This document shows, piece after piece, positions 12,501 through 24,029 of a stretch of 64,000 nucleotides of DNA (positions are counted from its first letter, which is position 1; each line of letters starts with the position of its first letter). The translations under genes and the position numbers were made by a program. The stretch spans positions 1,302,001 to 1,366,000 of the forward strand of contig NEEC01000016.1 of NCBI GenBank assembly GCA_002189035.1, in the 5' to 3' direction. This DNA is from Utricularia gibba (lineage: Eukaryota > Streptophyta > Magnoliopsida > Lamiales > Lentibulariaceae). The notes below the pieces were generated by a model. That model was not told where the DNA came from and made no database searches. It saw only the letters and a program-made list of their open reading frames with translations.

Positions 12501-15500
12501 TGCAGGCGACTACGCCAGAGAATCAGATGTGGACTTGTGAAACAATTCACTGTCGTAAGTCTTCATGGATGATTTTCCTAAAAGTTGACCTGAAGCTGCA
12601 AAGTACTCATTGTTGGTATCTGGCACTAGGGCGGAATACAGAAGAAAGCTATGGCACTCCAAGAGATGAAGGTGAACGATGTAAGTTTCTCAGTTTTCAT
12701 CTGCGTCACTTAATTTTCTTTGTTGCTACCGTTCATTATTTTTATTTTGATTTTTTGCTCTGCTTAATTCTCTCAGTTTCTTTTGATTGAACCTGTAACC
12801 CTGATTGTTGTTGTCCACGTTTTGAATGCAGGGGATGGATTCAGAGATACAGCGGCTGAATCATCTTCGAGACCGAGCTAGTGAAAATGGGCGTAAGAAG
12901 GAATATCCTTGCCTTAAGCTCATTTGTGTTTTAATTTCATAAGATTGATTTTTTTGATTTCAAATGCTGTTATGATTAGGTGTTCTATTTTATAAGTTTA
13001 TGTTCTACTTGAGCCTTGAAATGTTGCTGAATATGTCCGAGGCAGTGTGTTTCACTGAGTTTCCCTGGATTCCCTTAATTCATTTCCACGCTTCGAGAAT
13101 ATGTAGAAAAACTACAATTTCTGAACTCTCCCAGGGAGCGCCAACAAAGAATCTCTCAAATTCCAGATGTCCATTCTGATCGAACAATGGATCCCAATTA
13201 TAAATTAGAAGAAGATGATAAAAGTGGCCTCACAAATAAAAGAGGTACCATTTGATTCTTTATGCTCTTTTGGTGCATTCATTGTCCATTGCTTTGTTTG
13301 GAGATGGGTCATAAACATCTGAATTTGCAGATGAGCATGTGACACTGAGTTCGAATCCAAATCGAAGTGGTAGGAGGCAAATTCCTCAAAGAAAATGTAA
13401 ATTCTGTGATAAATATACGGGAGTGCTTGCTTCTTTTGAAATTTAGTCATGTGATTTTTTGTTGGCTATTGTGATCAGGTAAAGACGTGCCTAAGCAGAA
13501 GCTCAGTAGAAAAAAATCTGCGATGATACCTGCAAATAGATCAAATAAGTTGGAAGAACAATTGATTCGTTTGGGTGTTTCTAAACGAGGAGAGCAAATC
13601 AGTGCATGCCAATTGAGGCATATTGAGACAGAGCGGCTATGGCATTATCGAGACCCTAGTGGAAAGATTCAAGGGCCATTTTCCATGAAACATCTACGAA
13701 AATGGAGCATGTCCGGTTTTTTCCCAAGAGATATGAGAATATGGACTAATCATGAGCAGTATGACTCGCTGCTTCTTGCTGATGCTCTCAATGGTCAATT
13801 TCATGCTGCCTCTGAACTCCGGGACAAAGCTTCAAAATCTGAGGAGGATGCATCTGCTGGTGGACGTAGAGCGTCTGAGGTTAACAACAAAAATGGGGGA
13901 GATGGTGCAAAGTCATCGACATCTTACAATAATGATGAAACTTCGCTAGAAAAGAGCAGTGGAATTGTGACAGCAGAGGCATCCTGGCCACAGTTTAGGG
14001 GTTTGCGGAAGGACAATAACTCAGGTGATGTCCAGCAAACGCGCATGGCTTCTGCTAGCAATGGGCCTATCCATGTTGCTCGAACTGATCAAGGCACGGT
14101 TTGTGGTGAGTTTGACCTGGATTCTAAAGTAGACGAGAACAATCCACCGGATGGGGTTGCTGATAACAATCTTCAAGGACATAGACATGCAATGGAATCA
14201 AGGGTTGAGGACAGAAAAGGCCACCGCACCGAGGATAATGCAAGACCCTTGGACATTGATTCGGGCTTGAATGATACAGACTCATTTTCAGTTGCTGCAC
14301 CAGTATCAAAGACACCTCTGGCGAGGAGTTCTTTTGTCTTTGATCTTCCTAGTCCGACACCAAATGCAGCAGATGACAATGACCATTCGGTCTCAGGGCA
14401 GAAAACATGCTTTTTGGAGTTGTTGAGCCCTGCACCAAGATCAGACAACAATGACCAAGAAGCTGAAGTTATAGATTCAAAGCCAGCATTCGACATTCCA
14501 GCAGAACCAAGTTGGAGCATGGATTCAAACCTAGTTTTGGGTGGTATCCAAACGCCAGTAGTAGCTGAAGAATGGTGTGGATACTCGCCCACACCAGCAA
14601 AACCATCTGGACATGAATGGGAGCACACAGGCATTGTTGATGCATCTTCATGGAAACCTTCTCAAGCTTCTGATGAGAGTGCGGCCGATCCAAATTCAAG
14701 TGTTGTTCAGATTCCCCCTGCACAAAGCTTACCTAATTGGCTGTTGACGCACGACCTGATTGAGTTCGATGCTTTGGGTGAGGAATCGGTGTCAGATCTA
14801 CTTGCAGAAGTTGATGCAATGGAATCCCAAGCCCAAGGTGCCTTAGCTTCTCCTCTATCTGCATTGAAGTTTGCAAGAGAATACCTCGAGGACTGCAAAG
14901 ATGATTGCTTCAGTTCCATTGATGAATTCAGTTGCACTCATGGTCCTCTAGAGAGCGAGGTCGCAAGTTCCTCAGTAGAAATGCAGCATTTGCACCAAGC
15001 CAGTTCATCAACACATATTGATGGCTTTGATTTCTTTGCCAAGTCAAATGCACACTCTTTCTCAAGCAGTGGGAGCGAAACGAAAGGCCCAGCTTATGCA
15101 CAATCAGAATTCCACCCCAAGGATCACATAACACAGTTCATGAAACGGTGGGGAAACCACAGCCCAGACCATGGTGCCTCCTGATACGGTGGACCCTGGA
15201 TGGGGAACAGTTCAAGGCAACATCAACCTGGTTACAGTACAAGGTAATGTGAACCTTGTTCTTGGTGGTCCAGTTCACGGGATGACTACCCTGAATTGGG
15301 GAATGAACCCTGGAACCACATGGGTGAACTCCCCTGTGGCTCATAACCGCAGCAGCCCTATGATTGGCAGGGACAACCAACGCAAGTTTGGTGGCGAAAG
15401 GTTTCCAGGCACAAGAGCTGCAAATGACTCTGGGTTCGGTAGGGGTCTGCCGCCGTGGAGTCGGATACCGCATGGCAGTGGAGGGTACTCACGGCCCCTT

Positions 15501-15581
15501 CCCAAAGGGCAGCGTGTGTGTAAATTTTACGAGAGTGGGCATTGCAAAAAGGGTGCCTTGTGTGACTATCTGCACCCATGA
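9578..15581 (+). CDS. C3H44: Zinc finger CCCH domain protein 44-like (PHD-SWIB-Plus3-GYF-CCCH), two frameshifts
   Basis: Exons: 9578-9959, 10070-10149, 10410-10597, 10879-11986, 12089-12216, 12495-12554, 12630-12680, 12832-12902, 13090-13244, 13331-13396 and 13479-15581. The total is 4392 nt (about 1463 codons), and every junction is in phase. Domains in order: Cys-rich PHD-like region (about residues 110-215, starting [15 protein letters not shown]); SWIB (about 392-472); Plus-3 (about 533-660); GYF (about 814-867, [14 protein letters not shown]); Trp-Gly repeats; and a C-terminal CCCH finger (C-x7-C-x5-C-x3-H). The family includes Arabidopsis C3H44 and NERD/C3H19; NERD acts in RNA-directed silencing through AGO2 and histone binding, and the same role here is inference. 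Two one-base frameshifts interrupt the frame: one base too few in the C run at 9838-9842, one too many in the G run at 15150-15153. As read, translation from 9578 stops after 94 codons; a second ATG at 9853 restores the PHD frame. Confidence 0.88.
12903..13089 (+). other. C3H44: Putative U12-type AT-AC intron in the C3H44-like gene
   Basis: The exon ending ...GGGCGTAAGAAGGA is followed by ATATCCTTG, the AT-AC minor-spliceosome donor. The intron ends in ...TTCCAC, with TCCCTTAAT at 13071-13079 about 10-12 nt before the end, as expected for a U12 branch site (consensus TTCCTTAAY). Splicing here gives [13 protein letters not shown], which is what the family reads. A GT-AG alternative (12893 to 13097) would stay in frame but delete seven conserved residues. 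Confidence 0.8.
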
Positions 15582-16094
15582 CAAGCTGTGGAGATGTGCG
15601 AGAAACATTGGCCTGCGTAGGTGAGCTTCAGAGCAGACCTTTTGGGATCGACTCCATGTCATCCATCACCCACCAAGCTGCATATCGGCAGGTCAGCGCC
15701 CAAAAGGGGCACCATATTCCAAGTTGAAGCTACAGCCGCATGCTGATAACTTGTTAAAGCAGAACTGATCTATGCAAGGGACTTGGGATATGTATTCCTG
15801 GCTGTGCTTCTCACTTCAGAAGCTTCCATTTTGCGCCGAGGGTGTGGCAGCAGGATTGGGAAGGTTCTACATTCATTATTGTATATCTGAGTTAATCATC
15901 AATTGGTTGCCTTGTATCAATAGAAGTTCATTCTTGTTCCTTAATTTTCTCAAGCTACAGGAGATACTGGTTTTGGATTTGTTCGATAAATCGTTACTAA
16001 GCTAAGCATTACTCATAAACACGAGTACAGACTTGCAACACTTTTGTCACACTATTTTATGTTGTACATGAGTCGCCTTTGGCCAACCAACCAA
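15582..16094. other. 3' untranslated region and convergent gap
   Basis: About 510 bp separate the stop codon of the C3H44-like gene (+) from that of the MCRS1-like gene (-). The two genes converge, so the 3' untranslated regions may overlap. No further coding region is seen. Confidence 0.6.
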
Positions 16095-19000
16095 TCAGGA
16101 TGGCTCTTCTTTCCTTTTGTTGAGACACAGGTTCCCCAAGTGCTTCTTCACATACCCGTGATTGATCTCAAACACAAAGCTCATTCCCTTAATCTACAAT
16201 GTTGGACCGGTGTCAAAAGAAATGCTGTTTGGAGGGAAAGTAAGATGGTTCCTTCAGTCCAAGGGATGGAATGTGGCGTTTACCTCTATCAAGGATCCTG
16301 AGCATATGCCCACCACCTGCCCACTGAGTACCGTTGTGCCGTTCAAGAATATGGAACTTCGACCGAGGTTCTTCATGAAGAATGATCCATTTGCCTCCAT
16401 CTTTATTATTGCCTGAGAAGAAGGTTGAAAGTTCACTTGAAAAAAGCCTTCATAAGGAGATCTGGTTGCAGCAGGAACACACAGACACAGAAGCTGGTGA
16501 CCATTGTGTCACACTAACAGAAATTGCTCTGTGACCTTTTTAATTGGCAGGAAGTTCCCATAACTTTTGAAGGAAAAATGTTATGATACCTGTCGCCTGG
16601 AGATTTTATTAGCTCTCCCCTCAATCGCTAGATCTATGTCAACAGAAATGTCATCCGTCGATCTTCCAAGCAAAACCTGAGAGAACATCAAGGAAATAAA
16701 ACTACATATATAGAAAGGCCTTTTCTCCCCATTTATCTTAAGATGGAGAACTCCTATAAAGTGGAAAAATAAAAGAGAACCTCAGTCTTCTTGATGTAAT
16801 GTCTCAGATAGCGACCATACAAGATTGCAAATGCTCCTTGAGAGGTCATGGCCCTTTGCAAGGATGAACGAGCTCCTTGTTCCAGTCTAATGATTGTTCT
16901 TTTGGTTTCATCATACTGATAACTAGGGTCTGAAAGAACATGAGACACAGAATTGATGATTAACAACCAAAATGAAAGCAGTTACCTTTTCTATTTGTAT
17001 GGGAGTCGTCATCGTATGGACCTAAGTCCATCTCAAGTATCTAAATGAAAACGCAAGTGGATCAGAAATATAGAATGGCTATGGAATCTGGTGCAAGTAA
17101 ATTAGATACAAGTATGACATTACCATGGCTTCTACATCTGAGAAATAAGGCACATCACGATCCATCTGTGAATTACCATAATCAGACACAGGAGACTCAT
17201 CAGCAAATTCCGGATGCAAGTCTGTTGCAGGAATTGCTGCTAAGTGCGCTATCTCAGCGGCTGCTGGAAGGTTATTTGCAACCTGCTTATGAATGGATCC
17301 TCATAACAGATAACAGAATGAACTATATATAATGGCACTTTCTATTTTAAAAGAAGTACAAAAGAATGAACCAGCAAATGACACCTTAATCTCATGTCCA
17401 AATGCTCCCTTTTTCACACTGTTTTCTGGTAATTTTGAATTTGTGTGCAGTAACGCAGTGGATCTTATGGTTTCTTTTGCCATTGAGGTGAATGCTGGTT
17501 CATGTTCTCTTTTAACAGAGGAGCCTGTAGAGGTACATGGTAGTATAGCACCACCTTGTTGCATTTCCGAGGCATATGGTGAGGATGTAGGATGGATGAG
17601 CAAGAAGACGTGATCATTGCACGGGATATCAGGATACTCTTTGTTCAGCACACAGGAGATCTTCCCATCATTAAAAATCATGAAATCAGGTTTTGAAACC
17701 ACATCTCCAAAAGTACCAGAACTAGGACATTTCCGAGTCAAAATTTCTGTGCTATCAGTCAATTCTAAGCTAGCTTCTGCGAAGGTGTTAACTTGACAGA
17801 CATCTGTAGTGAGTTCTAAGGTATCAGTAACCGAATCCTTGTGAATTCTATCAATATCAAGCGTGCAACCTCTATCCTCTGCAGCAGGTTTTTCATCAAA
17901 ATCCGTTAATAAACACTCAACCTCCTTAGGAAGGTTGAAAAGTAAATCTGGATCTACAATTCCACCTGAATTGACGACTTCATTCTTTTCTTTTTCAACA
18001 TTGGGAACCATAATTTCACCAGCTTCAGGAGATCTTGGCAAGTCCATGGAAGCAGGGAGTGCAGGAGATTTAATAACTTGCATCTCTGTCCATGGCTGAA
18101 GTTGAGATTCATCGCATGCAAACACTGTATCCAAGCAATCATAATTAGATAAATGAAATTGCTGTCTACCATCAAATCCATCTAAAGTATTCTGGAGATT
18201 TCCATCAGTGGGATCATTTCTGACAGAAGGTGAAACTTCCATACTAGCAACGGGATTATCAGCCCTAACTTCCCCTGAAGAGGTAGCTAAACTATCGTTA
18301 AACCCAGGAACACCCATGATTCTGTTTTGGTTGTCCTCTTCGAGAAGATCTGGGTTCACAAGCTCAGCTCCATTAGCAGCATCATATTCCACAGGCGCAC
18401 CTTCTACATTCCCTGGAAAGACGCCCCTTAAAATATCCAACATTTCTTCTTCGAAATAATCAATCTGACCCATAAATTCCCCACCTGGCATCACCTGCTC
18501 CTGAAAATCAGCTGTATGCTCGCCTATTACACAATTTTTGGGTTCAAGAAAATCTATGCCAATATCACTAGAAAACTCTGTGCGAAGCCTTTTCCTCATG
18601 GCATAATATTTCTTGCGGATGCTCTCAAACTTCCTTTTTCTTCTGACATCCTTATTTCTTGCACAGCTACTCTCCGGTCTATACTTAGAGACTGAGCTTA
18701 TGCCGGATATCTCAAGCTCAAACATATGGTAAGACGCTTGGGAAGAAATGTCATCATCATACAGAAGAGAATACCATCTCTCTTTCAGTTCTTGCAAAGT
18801 ATATCTGCGTGAAAACTCCACTGCACCTTTGGCAAGCGCTTCCAGTGATGCACCAGCCTAAAAAAACAAGTCAAATAAGCTCTTAATCGAAACTAAATGA
18901 GAAAGCTAGACCCACAAATTCATTATCCAGAAAACAAATATCAACCACCTACTCCTAATTCAACTACTCCACCTTACAAAACTGCTAGAAGTAAAATAAA

Positions 19001-19122
19001 CTACAACATGAATCCTGAACCCATGAATTAAAAAAAAAAAAAAAGATAACCTCAACAGCATTCCTAAGCAACAGGTCATCTTCAGGAATCCACTGAAGCG
19101 AAACCCGATGAACCGTCTCCAT
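16095..19122 (-). CDS. MCRS1: MCRS1-like protein with N-terminal MCRS domain and C-terminal FHA domain
   Basis: Exons on the minus strand: 19122-19051, 18857-17385, 17282-17124, 17040-16986, 16929-16781, 16676-16590, 16412-16284 and 16193-16095. All are in phase and give 740 residues. The N terminus reads WIPEDDLLLRNAVEAGASLE and then FSRRYTLQELKERWYSLLYD, the Myb-like microspherule-protein N-terminal domain (about residues 11-60), with a basic KFESIRKKYYAMRKRLR stretch after it. The middle is acidic and low in complexity. The C-terminal FHA domain (about 634-726) shows LLGRS, KISRRQA, FMKNLG and FLNG. Plant homologues (Arabidopsis At3g54350 type) are nuclear; animal MCRS1 belongs to INO80 and NSL complexes, so a chromatin role is inferred. 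I chose the ATG at 19122 over 19230 because the family begins just before the WIPEDD motif. Confidence 0.9.
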
Positions 19123-19499
19123 ATCGCCACTCAATCTCCTACGCCTAGCCGCAGAAAATTGAGCTCTCTGGCTCCATTTCTCCCAAACTTTGAGCACCCA
19201 AAAACGATAGCACCATCCACCGACACACAACAGCCGAAAACCCCAGCACCGCTCAAAACCTCCTACACCAATGGAAGAGCCCCCGCCCTCTTCTCAGTTC
19301 CCGGCTCTCCGGCAATCGTCTCCTCCGCACCGACCAATTACCCAAATCGCATTACCCCTGAAGACTTCCTTGGACAATTCCGGAACTCGAATTTTTTCAT
19401 TCCGGTAAACATCTGCATGGGCCACACCCACCCGAGATCAAAATTCTATTCCATTATTATTAAACCAAGGCAAGGCATTACTTAGCTGCACAAATTCCC

Positions 19500-20450
19500 A
19501 AATTATTTTTTATTAAAAAACTTCTTGGAAGGAGTCCAAATAGGCAAATACACTAACTTTCCAAAAAAAAAAAATAGCAATGAAGCTTTTGACCGCCTAT
19601 AATGGGCCTGGACTTCGGACATTGAGCCCATTTTCGGCCCGGCCCGGCACATCACTTCGGTCGAACTTGAAAACATTGCTATTTTGGGAAACTCTGACGA
19701 CGCACAAATTTTGAATTGATAGTTTTATTAGTACATCATATCTAGAATTGATAGTCTTCTTAGTGACTACTTTTATAACATATTTAATAGATTTGCTTAC
19801 GTCTATAAATATGCGAGAATTATTGTAATTTGATTTATAATTTCGTCAATATATACATGATTTATCAAATATTGATATAATTTTCAATATTTTATATCAA
19901 ATTATTTTCTGTGTGATGTTTCACATACGTTTACCAAACATAATAATATTTTGAATATAAATATATAAAAACTATAATTCAAATACAATTTCAATTATAT
20001 ACAATATTTATATATCTAAATATAAATAATTCAAATATATTATTAATTAAACTAATATAAGATTAAGTTGAATTTTAAACTGATAATTGTGTCGAATTGA
20101 ATGCATAACATAAATTATGAATATTGTACAACAATTGCATAATTCGATCATTATATATTTAATATGTATTATGAAATGATAAGTGTAGAAAATATTTCTG
20201 GCACATAGTAATATTCTTTTTCAGAGCTTTTACCTGAAGATGGAACTTAGCATGGAATGATCCTAAGTTAGAATTCATGAGATTGGCTCCAAGGAAAAAC
20301 ACTATATAGAAAAAAAAAATGCTTTACCCATTATAAAAATAGCAAATTATTCTAACTACTCTTTTATTCCTAAATTTTATATCAACATCTCTTATTAAGT
20401 GCCAATAATCATATTCAATATATTCCATAGCACACTATTGATTCGTTATG
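19500..20450. other. AT-rich intergenic DNA, no gene
   Basis: Runs of A/T with no open frame of note. A GGCCCGGCCCGGCAC patch near 19636 is isolated. The upstream region of the MCRS1-like gene lies at its left end. Confidence 0.4.
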
Positions 20451-20459
20451 GCAATACCC

Positions 20460-21880
20460 ACTCCTCAAGATGTAATTAAGAAGCATCTTAGACAGGTAGT
20501 TGTAGAAGGCTATGTGGAGTATGAAGTGTTTTCATAAAATCATCAATAACTTGATTCTTGGAGGGTGTATGCAATGGCACAAGAAAACTAGTAAAGCACT
20601 TCCGAACGATATGATAATCAATGTCTAGTTGCTTTGTTTCTTCACATAAGATGAATTCTTCATAATGCGAAGTATGCCTTGCTGTTAAGGGTATGGAGGT
20701 CTTGACAATTAAATGAAAATCTCACAAAAGAGAAAGCAAGCAATTTCAACTCAATCAGGAAAATGAAACAATGGTCTATTTCTTGGCCTTGTTGAGCTAC
20801 CAATGATTGTATTTGTATTGGGTTGCAATAAAATTATTAACTCAAGTACAAGATAAACTAATAAAAAGCCCATGAAGAAATGCGTAGATGAGATTTGAAG
20901 ATAAGGAAAGTTTCAGCGGTAAAACAACATGTTAATCTTCCATTGGGAGTATATTGGATGCAATAGCTTTGATGAGATGATAATCTGATGATGAGTTTTG
21001 TTGATTTTATGGTTAGTTAGAGGAGTTATTTACTTTCAATTGATTGTTATCTATGAAAGTTGTTAGTACATTATCGATTGTTCATCTTGCTTTTGAACTT
21101 GTATTGATTCGTATTGATCAAGATTCACTAATATATTGAAAAAGTGATAATGAACTTCTTTTGAGTTGGATAAATATAAGCTCTCACTCTGATCCTATCT
21201 GAGTGTATTTAGATGAACATATCGTGTATTCCTTGTTTTCATATTCATTAGTTTTACACTAGATAAACAAACACTTTAATCCAACAAATAAATCACAACA
21301 GGTCTTAGATGAAACCGGTTGTTCACCATAAAAAATGTAAAAATTGGTCAAACATAGAGTTTTTGAGCAAACTGTCCAATCTATATCACAAAAGTTCAAG
21401 AAACTTGCATCAGGTGTAATCTTATACTGAATCACTAAAAGTGGATGATACTTTTAAGTATCAAATAATATGAAGACTTCAAATAAATACAACAAGAGCC
21501 CAACCAAATGATGATAAGGTGTTGGATCAGTCAAAAGTGATGAAGTATCATCAAATAAGCAAAGCTAATCAGTAGTGCCTCATAAATAGGATGAGACTTA
21601 GAGAGTCCAAATCCTCAATAATGTCAAAGTGAACTTTCTATTATTTAATAAATATCTTACAAGGAAATATTTCATCTCTCTAAGATTCTTTATGATAAAT
21701 TTGTCACACAAAAACTTTGTCAAATAAGTTATTTTGAATGATGAGAAACTCATGACAATGATGTTGTCAACATAAACCAAAAGGAAAATTTCCTTACTAT
21801 CAAAAATTGTAATAAATAAATCAAGGTCGTTCACTAAAATTTGAAAATCATATTGAGTTAGATAGACAACTCTTTGTTTG
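20460..21880 (-). mobile_element. Ty1/copia retrotransposon remnant (reverse transcriptase to RNase H)
   Basis: On the minus strand, 21834-21598 reads IFLLVYVDNIIVMSFS, then KFIIKNLREMKYFLV, matching the copia reverse transcriptase 'LLVYVDDII' catalytic block and the 'F.IKDLG.LKYFLG' block; the second Asp of the YVDD motif is Asn. Further along the strand, about 21520-21490 reads LVGLLLYL (the 'LVG.L.YL' block) and about 21420-21300 reads DIDWTVC and YGEQPVSSKT, the RNase H 'DADWAGC...GD..ISWKS' region. Frames are broken and no long terminal repeats were found, so this is an internal fragment. Confidence 0.75.
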
Positions 21881-21889
21881 ATGCTTGTA

Positions 21890-23450
21890 ATATATTAAAA
21901 TAATTAATATAATTGATTACGAGTTAAAAAATATGTATTGACAATAGTTAATACAGTGATTTAGAAATTATGCATGTTTAATATATACTATTTGAAATTG
22001 AATATTAAAATATATAAAATTTGTAAGCAAATCTGAATACTCGATTTTTTTATAAAATTTGTAAGCATTATACATATTTTTAATACATGACATAATTTAA
22101 AATGTTAATTAAAAACATAAAAATAAATAGGAAATTATTTTCATATTTTATTTAAAAACAAGATTACGTAAATATATCAAGAATTTCAATTAGAAATACA
22201 AAAATAAATTTCAATATGTAATGTATAAATGTATGTTGAACAAATATTTTTATTCTCTTATTTAACTTAAATTAGGGATATTCAACTGATAAAAAAAGAT
22301 GCCGTATCGAGTAAATATTTTTCAAAATAGGGTATGTAACAACTAAAAAAACACACCGTATAGAAGAGAAAATTCCTTCTATTCATTAAATTATTCTTCT
22401 ATAAAACCTAAATTACATATATTCCTAAAATATCTCCTAACTAACTGTACAATAAGCATATTCGGTATATTCCATAAAGTGGCATCAAAGAGTTGTGGGC
22501 TGTGGCAAGAGGCTCACGGCTTCGATTCTGTGGGACTGCTGCTGCGGCATCAAAGAGAAGCCGTTGATGCAAGAAGACGATGGTGTGTGAATGAAAAAAC
22601 TTGCTGCAGCTGCAAGCCGAGCCGAGACGAGCCTTGCTCTGATCAACGATCATAATGCTATGGATGGTGTCGGACTCGGAAAGAAGCAATGTACTCATTG
22701 TATCCCAGCTTTTGCTGCGGCATTTCCTGTCCCCAGCCTATTTCCTTCCTTTCTTGCAATACTTTCCAACGTTAACTCCCATAAATGAGACCCGTGTCGA
22801 CCAGAGACCCATCCACCCCTTCTGGGCTGTCGCCCAAAACGCTCCACCGCCAGTGGACTGCATCGGGCCCTGCTACCTTTTGTACGCAGCCCGTGTGAAA
22901 CCAACTCAGGAGACGTACGCACGTATTCAAACAAATAATTATATATCGGGAAATAAAATTAAATTAGTCAAATATATAAAAAATTTATTGAATTTTTTCT
23001 AATATAATTTATATTTATTATATAATTGAATTTCACATATGATCATTCGATTGATCATAATTTTAACTTTAACATGATATCAAAACATTTAATTTAGTAT
23101 ACAATTGAGTGGACAAGATAAGTTTAATATTGATTTGAGTTTCAGTTAAAAAAAAATACAAGAAAATGCGTTGGACTTAAACAACAAAATTTCGTTGACT
23201 ATATTCTAAGTGTAACTTTCAATCATAAAAGAAAATAAGTTTTAACTGGATCAAATAACAATTCAATTTAAGAATAAGTAATAAAATAAATAATCTCACA
23301 TCAAAAAATAAAAATTAAATAATAAAATATATAATAAATTATAAATCATTAATAATCAATCGGATTTAAATTTTTTTAATATTATCTTTATTTTTCTATG
23401 TATTTGAACTTCATATATAATTACTTAATTCATCGAATTCTTAATTTCAG
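21890..23450. other. Intergenic DNA with a GC-richer patch, no gene
   Basis: Mostly AT-rich. The patch 22490-22920 has higher GC and three overlapping open frames of 65-115 codons on both strands, but none resembles a family and none has splice-consistent partners. Confidence 0.4.
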
Positions 23451-23459
23451 CAATACATA

Positions 23460-24020
23460 CAACTTAAATCTTTGAGATTAGTTGGATTCGAGGGGGAAAA
23501 GTCAGCTTTGGCAAGGCCAGCAAGGAGGCGAAAGTCATTGAAAAATATCACTAATAAAGGCGAATCGGGTAAGTCAGCTGCTACCCTGCTGAGATAGCCC
23601 TCAATGAACCAAACCATCTTGTTCTAAAAACACCATCTGCTTCCCCAAAGACCAACTCCATCACGTTTCTCCACTCGAACCGCTAAACAGCCTGCAGACT
23701 CCCCCATCTCCAAATAAGCAGCGCCACACAGTGAGGGATCAGCGTGACCATTCACAGCTTTGTTTTCTTCGCCCGCAGCAAGTCCTGGGCATTAAGGAGG
23801 CCATTAAGTTACTTAGCCTAAGCTTTCTCCGGCTAGCGGAGGGGCTACGAGGCTGATATCATCATCATACATGTTATATAATCCAACCCTAGTCTGCTAG
23901 CCCTCTCATACCCATCAATTATGCAACCCCATAAGTCGCGCTGCTGTCTCTAGCTAAGCGTGCCACAATTCTTGTTATTATTTTTGCATACTATTAGCTA
24001 TTAAATGTACCTTTTTACCT
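23460..24020. other. GC-balanced non-coding island of unknown nature
   Basis: A block of about 550 bp with near-even base composition sits in very AT-rich surroundings, yet has no open frame of 60 codons or more. It contains a short stem (GGCTAG near 23832 with CTAGCC near 23897). No tRNA, snRNA or known microRNA was recognised. It could be a decayed repeat, an exon of a non-coding RNA or a distal regulatory element. Confidence 0.3.
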
Positions 24021-24029
24021 AACCAGTGT

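Noticed and set aside
14173-14634. 153-codon minus-strand open frame
   Set aside because: It is a shadow of the large last exon of the C3H44-like gene.
22441-23002. Overlapping open frames of 65-115 codons on both strands
   Set aside because: They result from a GC-rich patch; there is no similarity or consistent gene structure.
23830-23905. Possible microRNA precursor around the GGCTAG/CTAGCC stem
   Set aside because: Only six contiguous pairs are evident, and no mature sequence of a conserved plant miRNA family is present.
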